Below are positions 1 to 11,200 of a stretch of DNA of 28,859 nucleotides, in pieces. The notes under the pieces are model-generated. The model saw only the letters and a list, made by a program, of their open reading frames with translations, was not told the origin of the DNA and ran no database searches. The DNA is taken from contig CALSCR010002228.1 of the NCBI GenBank assembly GCA_943704495.1, forward strand, positions 1-28,859, in the 5' to 3' direction. Both the position numbers and the translations under genes were made by a program. The DNA comes from Pigoraptor chileana. Its lineage: Eukaryota; Opisthokonta; Filasterea. The stretch's first letter is position 1, and every line of letters starts with the position of its first letter.

Positions 1-4
<4 letters not shown>

Positions 5-67
<63 letters not shown>

Positions 68-141
68 TGTGTGTGTGTGTGTGTGTCTGTGTGTCTGTGT
101 GTCTGTGTGTCTGTGTGTCTGTGTGTCTGTGTGTGTGTGTG
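5..141. repeat. (GT)n microsatellite in the TUBE1 first intron
   Basis: An almost pure GT/TG dinucleotide run with scattered TC interruptions opens the window. It lies just upstream of the splice acceptor ending at 210, so it is most likely part of the intron before the first visible TUBE1 exon. Long reading frames through it (alternating Cys-Val) are products of the repeat. Confidence 0.95.
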
Positions 142-210
142 CGTGGCTCGTTGTTTGCTGGTTGTTCCCACTCTACTCTCCACTTATACAGACATTTCTG
201 TATGGTGCAG

Positions 211-1316
211 TTGGCCAATGCGGTAATCAAATCGGCTGTCGCTTCTGGGATCTCGCGCTTCGAGAGCACTCACGATACAACAAAAATGGTATCTACGACG
301 AATCTTTGAGCAGTTTTTTCCGCAATGTGAACGATGCATATGATGACCCGCGGGGCATTGCGGTCGGGGAACGCATAAAGTCGCTCAAGGCGAGGTCTGT
401 TCTGATTGACATGGAAGAGGGCGTCGTCAACGAAATTATCAAGGGACCGCTGGGCGATGTGTTTGATGCGCGGCAACTGATTACGGACGTGTCTGGGTCG
501 GGCAACAACTGGGCGGTCGGCCACCAGACGTATGGAGAGGCATATCGGGAGAAAATATCAGAGGCAATCCGACGACCCGCAGAGTGTTGTGATTGTCTGC
601 AGTCCTTTTTCACGATCCATTCAATGGGCGGAGGCACGGGATCTGGCCTGGGCACATATGTGCTCGAAATGCTGCATGATGAATATCCCGAGGTGTATCG
701 TTTCACAACGGCGGTATTTCCGTCGGAGGATGACGATGTGGTCACATCGCCGTACAATAGTGTGCTTGCACTCGGCAGGCTGACGGAGTTTGCCGACTGT
801 GTACTGCCCGTGGAGAATGAGTCTCTCATCGATATTTGCGAGAAGATTAGCCTCGCGCACACCAATGCGAGCAGAGGCACCCGACAAAAAACCGGCATTT
901 CGGAGAGCGGCGGCAAGGACAAGAAACCGTTTGATGAGATGAACAACATTGTTGCAAACCTCTTGTTAAACATGACGAGGTACGTTGCCGTGTTGGGAGG
1001 GGTTGGCGCCGTTTCTTCAGTGATTCACGGCGAAGTGTGAAGTGTGGTGTGTGGGTGTGTCTGTTGCGGTGTGTGCTGCTGGGGCGCATATACACACAGT
1101 CTGGTGGGCATGTGTCCTTTTGAGATGTGTCGGCATTATTGGTGGTGGAGGCGCCTGGACTGTTCGGTTTCACTTACTCGTGCACATCCCGAATACTCAG
1201 TACACATACCACAAATACATACATATATGTGCCCGCGTGCTTTAATACTCACAGAACACATGCATACGCAAACACGCACAAACTCGCATCCACACACAAC
1301 CTCACTCACACACGCC

Positions 1317-1347
<31 letters not shown>

Positions 1348-1387
1348 CCTCTCAACATTCGCATCTCATACATCATATACACGCACT

Positions 1388-1419
<32 letters not shown>

Positions 1420-4293
1420 CACTCAAACACCTGAAGCACTCACAAATACACGCGCGCATTCTACACGCGCTCACACTTACAACACGTTCTCAAAAACTCA
1501 TATATGCGCACACTCACTCTACGCATACACTCATACACCCTGATGCACCGCTCACATCTCTCTCACATGCTCACACACGCACACCACGCATACACCCTTT
1601 CATAAGCTCACACATACACACTGCATTTTCATCACTCACATGCTCACACTCTAGCCTATGCACTCCGCACACACCACTCACATACATATGTTCACACTCG
1701 CACGTGCGTACACTACGCACACTCCCACTCATACACTCCGCACACATCACTGACATACATACTCTCACATGTTCATATGTTCACACTCGCACGTGCGTAC
1801 ACTACGCACACTCACTCATACATTCCGCACATATCACTGACATACATACTCTCACATGTTCACATGTTCACACTTGCACGCGCACACACGCATATATACA
1901 CACACACTCGCGTATGCACGCGCTCACATACATACACACACGCGCTCGCATAACAGCTCTGCGCGGTTCGAGGGATCACTCAACATTGATTTGAACGAAA
2001 TCACCATGAATCTCGTTCCATTCCCGCGGCTTCACTATCTGATGGGCAGCATGGCCCCGCTTTACTCGCTTGCTGATGTTAATATACCTGCAAGAAGGTG
2101 CGAAAGTCACTCTCATCCTGCATGACGTCCACACAACGATGCCTGTAACTATGCAAACACGCGTGTTCACGCACGCATGCGCATGTGTTCGCAAAGCACG
2201 CACACACACACACACACACACACATACGCACATACACACACACACATACACACATACACACATACACACACAACGCACACCAACCGCGCGATGACCAACC
2301 GGAGACATGCCTGTGCACTCTCTCTACTGGGGCAAGTGATGGGCGCGCACACAAATTGTTGAATGTGGTTTGATTTGTGACACTGACCTGCAACCCCACG
2401 TCTCTTTTTGCAACTGCAGGCTTGATCAAATGTTTTCGGATGTGTTCTCGCGTGACCACCAATTGATACGCGCGGATCCGAAAAGCGGACTGTGAGTGGA
2501 CGTCTCGTTTCCATGCTTTTGTTATTGTCTTTGTTCTTATCCTTGTACGTCTTTCCATCTTTTTATTCCTTGCAAGTCTTGTACTGCTTTCTGCTTCTGT
2601 TCCCGTTTGTCTTTTGCTTCATTTTATTCCTTGCTTATCCTGTGTTTATTTTTATTCATTGCATGTCTGTTGTGCTTCCACTCCCTGGTTGTCTTGGACT
2701 TCTGGCTGTTTTGACTGCTCTTGTGCTGCAGCGTTTATACTTCGAGCGTGTTTATTTGTCGCTGTGTATTTTATTCTCTTCCATTTGTCCGGCAGCTCTT
2801 TTCGGTTTTGTTTGTTTGTGTCCTGCCACTCTATCTTCTTGATTGCGTCATTAGAAAGTGACTGTCAGCCACTAGGTTGGTGCATGCAGCAACACTTACT
2901 TACACCCTTCCTTTCTCTTTCAAACGCCGACACCGTACAAAGATATCTCGCATGTGCACTCATGGTACGCGGTAATGTTGAAGTGTCGGATGTGCGACGC
3001 AACATCGAGCGGTGAGTTTCTGGAATTCCATGCGACCATAAACCAAAGTCTGGGCTCAGAATCTATGCATGCATAATATGAATATGAGAGCAATAATGTT
3101 GCTGTGTGTATGTGTATATGTGTACGTGATGATGGATGTGCCATGATCTGTGAGACCTATGTGTATGCGTGATGTGATTTGTTATGTGTGCATGTATGGG
3201 TGTGCATGCGTGTGCTTGCGATGACATGTGTGCTGTGTGTTTCGTGTTCGCATTAGATATGTTTATTAGATATGTGTGCATGTATGGATGTGCATGTGTG
3301 TGCATATGTGTGCTCTGTGGTGTGTGCATTGGATGTGGTCATCAGGTATGTGTGCATAACGAAGGGCGCATATATATCTATTTGGCTCATAAATGACTGC
3401 CAACTCTTCAACGGATGCAGGATGCGTCCGTCCCTCCGCTTTGTGTCGTGGAATGAAGAAGGCTGGAAGACGGGCATATGTTCGGTACCACCAGCGAACC
3501 AAGTGGGTCGATGTGTGTGCACCTGTGTGCATATGTACGTGTGCATATATGTGCATATGTGTGTGATGGTTGTGATACTGTCGGAGAGATATATGAGGGA
3601 GGACTGTACAGTCACTGTTTTGCCTCAAGTTCGCTAACGTAACAAGTGGCTCGTTGGTTCTCTGCCGCCCCCATCATCGTTCGGACAGACGCACTCGCTG
3701 CTCGCACTCGCTAACAACTGCTGCATTGCCACTACGTTTCGGGGACTGCAAGAACGATTCGTCAAACTGTACCGACGAAAGGTGTGCTGTGCCTGCAATG
3801 CCCGCCATCGTATGCTCATTCCCTAGTCTGTTTGCTGAGGGGCTCTGTTTGTGTGTGAGTGCATCGGCATGGCCCATGACTTTTATCCATACTGACTTCC
3901 TGTCCATGTCTGATCCGCAAGTGTCTCGCAATCTGCGCTATTAATCCCCACCTTTTCTACCCTTTCGACACACGCACATATTCTACACTCGCTTTGTCAA
4001 TGCTGTATATATTGTCCTCCCACCCATAACACGCGCGCGCACACAAACACAAACACAAACACATACACATACACATACACGTGCACATACACATGCACAT
4101 ACACACAAACACAAACACAAATACGCCCCAGGCTCACCTGCATCACTACTCGTCTGTGGATGGCATGGAAATGGGTCTGTTTGACAGCAGCCTAGAGTCG
4201 CTCAACGGCCTCATCGGCGACTATGAAGCACTTGGACAGGGTGCCACAAAAGGATCTCACGCGGCGCCCATTAACCGTGTTCGCGTCGTGTGA
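211..4293 (+). CDS. TUBE1: Epsilon-tubulin, 7 visible exons, first exon missing
   Basis: Epsilon-tubulin is a GTP-binding tubulin of centrioles and basal bodies, needed for triplet microtubules. The exons I assembled are 211-979, 1957-2097, 2420-2491, 2943-3011, 3421-3502, 3689-3781 and 4132-4293 (TGA). All junctions are GT-AG and keep the frame, giving about 461 residues; the human protein has about 475. The product starts at VGQCGNQIG and lacks only the first 9 or so residues, which must lie on an exon upstream of position 1. The tubulin signature GGGTGSGLG is encoded near 627-653. Matches to remembered human epsilon-tubulin run through every exon: [65 protein letters not shown] and AHLHHY. 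The phase-1 acceptor at 209-210 was chosen because it restores Val before GQCGNQ. The gene converges on the actinin-like gene, with 1.0 kb between their stops. Its introns carry GT, AC and T-rich simple repeats. Confidence 0.95.
1260..1950. repeat. AC/CT-rich intron with an ~88 bp minisatellite
   Basis: The 977 bp intron at 980-1956 of TUBE1 has very few G on the + strand. It holds a (CT)n block near 1315-1355, an (AC)n block near 1389-1414, and about three diverged copies of an 87-89 bp unit between roughly 1660 and 1880. The unit is recognisable by TGTTCACACTCGCACGTGCG at 1689 and 1778, with a diverged copy at 1865. I see no gene in it. Confidence 0.8.
2200..2275. repeat. (AC)n/(ATAC)n microsatellite in TUBE1 intron
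   Basis: A run of CA/ACAT dinucleotide repeats inside the intron 2098-2419. The other introns of this gene hold a T-rich tract (about 2500-2830), TG-rich tracts (about 3100-3360 and 3505-3570) and an AC-rich tract (about 4030-4125). Confidence 0.9.
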
Positions 4294-5295
4294 TGTGCTG
4301 GGATAATGCCTCGTACGTTTCATGCCGTTGCATTCGCATTCGATTTGCATCCAACAGCAGCTATTGACTGAAAACACCAATGGGCATCATTTGTCCACTG
4401 CAACGACCTATTGACTTCGTGTCGCTGTGTCCGTTGGATCATGGTCGTGTGAACTTTATTCACTTGCGAGTACGTATGACAGAGCGCGTTTCACGCATAT
4501 GTAAGACATGCAATGAACGTTCTTGCCAGTTACGGGAAAGGTACTCGGCCGCACCAATCACCACCTCATCACTCAGCCGCCTGCACCCCTTGGTGCCCCG
4601 AGGAAGCAGAAACACTGACGGCCGAATGATGCAACCCAACCACAAAGGTTTGAGTCAAGGGGACTCAGTAGTGTGCGTGTAATGGCTCATTTTTCGCTTT
4701 GTTTTCACTCCAATAGCACCCACTATATGCCAAACACGACACTACTCTGATTCGGCAAACAGCTTCCTTCGATCGTTGTTCATACGACAAAATAATTAGA
4801 GACTAAAAGCTGTTCCCCAGTAAGTATCAAAGCGCTGAGACACACAAGCCCGCACATACAAATCTGTTCGGTGTGCATATGTTGTGCGTCGTGGCCCCCG
4901 AGTCGGGCGCCGCGCGGCCGCTGTCTAATACCTGATACACAAGCCCGCACATACAAATCTGTTCGGTGTGCATATGTTGTGCGTCGTGGCCCCCGAGTCG
5001 GGCGCCGCGCGGCCGCTGTCTAATACCTGATACACAAGCCCGCACATACAAATCTGTTCGGTGTGCGTATGTGTGCGTCGTGTTCTTCGATTAATTTGTT
5101 CATTCAAAAATCAGCGCGACAAACGTACTGAAACAGTACAAAAACAAGATAATGAGCACATGCGGATCAAAAAAAGAAACCGCACACATTATAAGATAAT
5201 TGAGTCAAGAAAAGGCACATTTACACAAGCAGCACCCTTGTATGCAGGTACCCAGCGGCACCACACATAAAACCATTTCAGGAGCAAGTGCTCTC
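4294..5295. other. Convergent intergenic region TUBE1 / actinin-like
   Basis: About 1.0 kb between the TGA of TUBE1 (+) and the stop of the actinin-like gene (-), so it should contain both 3' untranslated regions. No reading frame here resembles a protein. The only clear structure is the 95 bp tandem repeat listed separately. No convincing AATAAA signal was found on either strand near the stops. Confidence 0.8.
4842..5080. repeat. 95 bp tandem repeat, ~2.5 copies
   Basis: The segment starting ACACAAGCCCGCACATACAA recurs at 4842, 4937 and 5032, an exact 95 bp period. Copies 1 and 2 look identical through the GC-rich core, which contains GCGCCGCGCGGCCGC. The third copy breaks off after about 45 bp and diverges near 5065. 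It lies in the shared 3' region of two convergent genes, and near-identity of the copies suggests recent duplication. Confidence 0.93.
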
Positions 5296-8200
5296 TCACG
5301 ACGACGGCGACGAGTTGGACTTGCGGCGGAAGAGACCGCCCATGATGCCCTTCTTCTCCTTCTTTTCATCCTTGTCGTCCTTCTCCTTCTTCTCCTTCTT
5401 GTCCTTCTTCTTCTTGTCCGTCGACGGCGAGCTAGGCGCAGAGTTTTTGGCAGGCGTCGATGCAGCCGACGGAATGTCAGTCGCTTTGGCAGAGAAGTCA
5501 ACGTGTGGCTTCGCAGCCTCAGCAGCCGCAGACGCAGCAGCAGCGGCGGCGGCCTCTTCCTCCTTATGCTTGGCCTCGGCGGCGGAGGCGGCGGCGGCGG
5601 CAGCTTCTTCCTCCTTACGCTTCACCTCGGCAGCGGCGACGGCGGCAGCCTCCTCCTCCTTGCGCTTTTCATCCGCTGCGATCAAGGCAGCAGCAGCGGC
5701 GGCGGCGGCGGCAGCTGAAGCAGCAGCCTCGTCCTCCTTACGCTTTGCCTCGGCGGCGGCGGCGGCGGCCTCCTCCTCCTTGCGCTTCTCATCCGCGGCA
5801 ATCAATGCAGCAGCAGCAGCGGCGGCGGCAGCTGAAGCAGCAGCCTCGTCCTCCTTACGCTTTGCCTCGGCGGCGGCGGCAGCGGCAGCGGCCTCCTCCT
5901 CCTCCTTCGCCTTTTGCTCTGCAGCAGCAGCGGCGGAGGCAGCAGCAGCAGCAGCTTCAGCAGCCTCTCGCTCAGCCTCCTGACGCTTGGCCTCAGCCTC
6001 GGCCTCGGCCTTCTGGCGCTGCAACTCAGCTTCGCGGTGCTCTGCCTCCTCTCGCGCGACACGCTCGGCGTCAGCGGCGGCGGCGGCAATCGCGGCCTCG
6101 TGGGCGGCCTTCTCCGCCTCTGCAGCGCGCTTTGCCTCCGCAACCCGCTCCTCCGCCGCGCGACGCTCAGCCTCGGCACGCTCGGCGGCAACGCGTTCAG
6201 ATTCCGCACGCAGCTCTGCCGCCGCCTTCTCGGCAGCAATGGCGGCGGCTTCGCGCTCTTCGACAATGCGCTTCTCGTCGGCTGCGCGCTGTTCGGCTGC
6301 GCGCTGTGCGGCGGCTGCGTCCTCCACACTGCGCTGCTTCTTCTCCAGTGCGGCACGCTCCAGCTGCTGCTTGCGCTGCGTCTCGCGCTCAACCTTCTCG
6401 GCCTGGGCGGCGGCGCGCGTCTTCTCCTTGGCCGCATCCTCCTGCGCCTCACGGTCCGCAGCCGACTTGGACCACGCCTCAGACTCCGCGCGGCGGGCCT
6501 TGTTATCGTCGTCCGAAAAGAGCGAAGAGGTAAACGAGCGGAAGTCGTACGCGTTCTCGACCGGATTGGCGGCGTCCACATACGGCTTCATGTGCCGAAT
6601 GCAGAAGTCGGCCTGCTCCGCGCTGAGCGACGTGTAAATCTGTGTCTTGGTGACGTAGGGCTTGTCTCCGGCAAGGCCGCGGAAGGCCTCGAGGACGTCC
6701 TCGGGACCCTCTGCGTTGACTGTTTCCTTGCTGATCAAAAAGGCAACGTACTGCTCACGGGTCACGAGGCCTTCCTTGTGAGGATCGACCGTCAGCACAA
6801 TCGCCTCAAACTCAGCCTCGCCTTGCTCGCCCGCGCCAAAGTCGTAACCGAGCGACTTGAGGCACGTGCGGAACTCCTTGTAGTCGAGCTTGCCAGAGTG
6901 GTCGCGGTCAAAGTGGTTGAACGACTCGTTAAACTCGCGCAGCTGTTCGGCAGAGACGCCGACCGTCTTGCTGGCGCGGATCTGCTGCTCCAAGTTGTAC
7001 GCCATGCGCTTCGCAAGCTGCTCGAGCACGTCCCACTCCTGGGCAAGCGACACGGTCGAGTGCTTTGTGTGGCGGTTGTCCAGAATCACGTGCTCCTGCA
7101 GCTTGCGCCCAATGTCCTCCAGCGCTGTCACCGCCGCGCGCTTTCCAGCAATCTCGGCCTGCGTCGCCTGCACTGCGTGGAGCTGCGCCTCAAGCTCGCC
7201 TGTTGCCTCCACCAGCGAAACGCGCGTCTTTGCAACCCACAGAGAGAATCCGTCCGCCTGCTCCGCAAATGTCTTGCGCAGGCTCTCGTTGAGCACCTGG
7301 CGCTCAGACTCGCGCTTCAGCAGTTCCTCGCGGTCGACGACGAGCCGCTGCACATTCTTCCACTTCTCCCCGAGAATCGCCGTGGTGTACGGCGTGTAGG
7401 GGTTCAGTGTCACGTTCATGGCGCGGATCTGCTCGTCGAGGCGGACAAGATGCTCCCAATCCTTGGCGGGCGCCACAAGTGCCGATTGGCGGAACGTGGC
7501 GTGCGATCCCATCAGCGCAGTGATCTCTTCGATCGAGTTGACGCGAACAGACTCTGTGAGGTCTTCCTCGGTGCTCTCCACCCAATTGTTAAACGCCGAC
7601 GAGCGCTTGGCAAACTCCAACAGCAGATCTTCAATGCGCTGCAGACGGGTGCGGTTGTCCGCCAGCTTCTTCTTGCGGTCTGCGGCGGCGGCTCCGAGTG
7701 CATTCCACTTGGCGATGGCAGCGCCGTAGCGTGCCTCTGCGGCAGCGGGATCAGAGCAACCGGCGCGGAGAAGCGTGGCCTTGAGCTCACCAAGAGTGTC
7801 AATGCGTGGCTTGAATGCATCGACGGCAGCGCCGAGCTTGTCATGCGCACGCTCGTGTCCGTCGACCTCGGCGAGATTGTGCCCATACTCGGTCGACTGT
7901 GCCGACGTTGTCTTGCTCGCAATCCACGCCTCAACGGCATCAATCGCACGCGAAAAGTTGTGCAGGCGAAGCAAGTCATCGAGGAACTTGGTGCGCTTGG
8001 CAGTGGCGTCATCAAGCGCAGTGACGCGCTCGACGAGCTGGTTCGACAGCTTGTTGATCGACTCGACAAAGGGATTGCCCTCAGCAATGAGCTTCTCTCC
8101 GTTGGCACGGACGTTCTGAACGCGCTCCTTCCGGGCCGTGTTCTCGCCAACAGCCTCTTGGTGCTTCTTGACAAGCACGGCGGCCGTCGCGGGATCCGGG

Positions 8201-11200
8201 TGAATGTCCGTGGTCAGCAGCGCAGTGCGATCCACAGCCCACACATCCTCCTCGTGCGCATCCGCCGCAAACCGCTCATAGTCGAGAGAGTGGTTCAGCT
8301 TGTTCGAGCGTGCACGCGACGCATCAGCGAGCGCACACCACTTGTTCTCAAGGTTTGTTGCGGCCGCCTCAATCTCGTCTGCGGCGGGATGCGCCTCCTT
8401 GGCCATGCTGCGCCCGTGCTCCAGCAGCGCAATGATGCCCTTCTGGTGCCCGCTGAGCTCCGTCGCAAACGCCTCCTGGCGCTTGATCATCTTGAGCGCG
8501 CCAATGAGGTCCTTGCCAACCTCCTGCGAGTACGCCTGGGGCTCGCGCTCCTTGATCCACGCCTCCTCGTCCTCGACCTCCTTTGCCCACTCTCGGTGCT
8601 TCAGGGCAATGTTCAGGCGCGCGCGGCGGTTGGCGGCGCGCGAGCGGATCTTGCCGTAGCGTTCCTCGAGTGCCATCTTCTTGACGGTGATCGACGACTC
8701 GTCCAGGTTGTGCTCCTCGGCGTACTCCTTGGCCTTGCGGATCAGGCTTTCAATGGGCTGCGCAAGTGCTACAACACGCGCCTCAATATCATCGTGGCGC
8801 TTCAGCAGGCCCTGCACGGCGTACAGATCGCGACCGACATCGTCCGATGCAAGCAGGGCCTCGACCTCTCCCAGCTTGAGCATGAGCGCATCTGCGTGGC
8901 GGCCAAAGCCCTCCTCGCTGTCAACCTCCGCCAGCTTCCGCCCCTTCTCGTCGGCCTTTGCTTTCAGTGCATCCCACTGCGCCGTGACGGCCGCAAGACG
9001 CGCCTTAATGTCGGGCGATGCATAGTGATTTCCATCCACGAGAATCTGTCCGCCCTCAATCAGCGAGGCAATGCGGGGCGTGGTCGCCTCCAGCTCGCCA
9101 ACAAAGGCATCGTGGCGCAGAATGCGATCTGTGATGGGCTCCTTGTCCTCGCGCGGGTCTTCGGCGGCAATCTTGTAGCGATCATCCATCCATCCCTGAA
9201 TGTCTTCAGCATCACGCTGGAAGAGCTGCAACTTGCGCGACGCCTCCAGCAGAGCATGACGCTTGGCAAGAAGATCGTCCAGACCGCGCCAGCGCGCAAT
9301 GATTGCGTTGCGGCGGGCGTCAATGGCAGGCGACTCGGCATTGTTCGCAGTGATGAGCGTCGTTGCGTACTGGTCAATCTTCTTGACATTGCCCTCGTTG
9401 GCCGCGATTGTTCCCGCAACAGCCTCGTGCGTCTTGATGAGCAGCTCGACAGACTCAATGCTATCGCCAATCGCTTCGCTCGACAGCGAGCCTTCCACAT
9501 CCGTGAGAAAGTCCTCGACAACCTCGGCGTCGCGTCCAAACTTGAAAAACTCGAGCGACCCATTAAGGCGGCGATGACGGTTGAGCCACGCATCGCCGAG
9601 CAGCTTGCGGTCGCCCTTGAAAATGGTGATCTTGGTCTGGACCTCCTCGCCAATGGGCTTGCCACGGAGACGCGTGGACAGGAGCTCGCCTTTGGCCACC
9701 AGCTTGTCAAATGTGTCAACGCGGCCGTCAATGTCTGCCTTGTGCTTGTCGTGGCGACGCACGAGCTGTTCGGCGCCCGTCAGCGTCTGCGCAACCTCCT
9801 CCGACGACACAATGGTATTGCGATCGGCGATCCAAATGGACGCGTGGCGGAGGTCAGAGAGGAAGCGGTGCACCTCCACAGAGTCCTCGAGCGTCTTCTT
9901 GCGCTCGTCGAGCTTCTTGAGCACACCACCGAGCGCGACGCTCACAAGGGCGAGGGCGCGGGCAAGGTCATCAGAGTGGTCCGGATGCGCATCGCAAATG
10001 CGGCCACCATCGCGCTCCATGTCGGCGATCTTGGCGGCAATCGCGTGAATCTCGCTGCCAGTGGCGTTCACCTTCCGCTTCAGGGCCTCGGCAGACGCGA
10101 GGTCACTTCCCTCGTCCTTGGAAGAGAGAATCGTGTTCTTCTCGTCAATGCGGCGCTGCACGTCGGCAACCTCGCGCAGGAAGCGTCCAGCCTCGTCGTA
10201 GCTGCCCAGGTTGGCATCATTTTGGGCGACAAGAGTCTGGAGTGCGTTCCACTTGCCGTCGATGATGAGCTGACGCTCCTGGATCTCGGGTGTGTTCGGG
10301 TGATTTGCGGCGACAAGGTTCTCGGCAATCTTGCCAATGTCGCGCACGCGTCCCTCGTTTGCCGTCAAATCGCGGCCAATCTCGGCCATCTTGTCACGAA
10401 CAGCCTCGATCGTGGCCAGATCCGCCTGTGTTGCCTCGGCAGAGCTCGCCACGGCCTGACGATCGTCAAGCCATGCCTCAATGTCCGTCGCCTTTGTATT
10501 GTATCCGTGGAGCTGGACGCTCGCCTCGAGGGCGACGCCGCGCTTCTTGGCAGCCTCCTTGATCTGGTCGTAAAGAGCATTAAGCTCGGCGTGGCGCTCC
10601 ACAACAGTGTGGCCTGCAAACGGCTCAATCTCCTTGGCACGGTCTCCCAGCTGCTTGAGGTTCGCAGCGTACGCCTGCACCTCCGTTTGGAGAGCGTCGT
10701 TGCGCTTCAACAGACCGACGGCCGACGCAGAGTCGCGGCCATAGTCGTCGCTGCTGGCGGCGGCAAGGCGCTCGCGGAGCCACGACTCGGCGTCGTCGGC
10801 GTCTGAAGTAAAGCGTTGCGCAGTGGACACCTCAATGAGATGGGCGCCGCGCGCACGAGACCTGCTGCGGAGCTCCTCCCAGCGCTTGAGGAGGGCATCG
10901 CGGCGGGCGGCAATGTCGGCCGATTCGTAGTGGCCAGCAGTGGCAAGGGCGCGGCCGACGGCGGCAGTGTCGACGATCGACTTTTCGTGTGCATTGAGCT
11001 CAGCCTCAAACAGCTCGTGGCGCTTGATCAGGCGCTGGGCCGCAATGAGGTCCTTGCCAAAATCAGAAGAGAGCGCCTGCGTCTCGTTATCGCGGATCCA
11101 CGCCTCCTCGCTCTCGCAGTCGCGCGCAAACTCGCGGTACTTGAGGGCCTCGAGCAGCTTGGCGATGCGGGCGGCCAGTGCAGTCTTGAGCTCGGCGTAA

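Noticed and set aside
9-210. Cys-Val repeat frames at the left edge
   Set aside because: They are translation of the (GT)n microsatellite; the real TUBE1 exon starts after the acceptor at 209-210.
2492-2842. A hydrophobic 116-codon frame that looks like a membrane protein
   Set aside because: It lies wholly in a T-rich TUBE1 intron bounded by good splice sites; the hydrophobic residues follow from T-rich codons.
5914-10806. A 1,630-codon open frame on the + strand
   Set aside because: It is antisense to the spectrin-repeat exon and mirrors its biased codons and helical repeats. It has no recognisable domain, while the minus-strand product is unmistakable.
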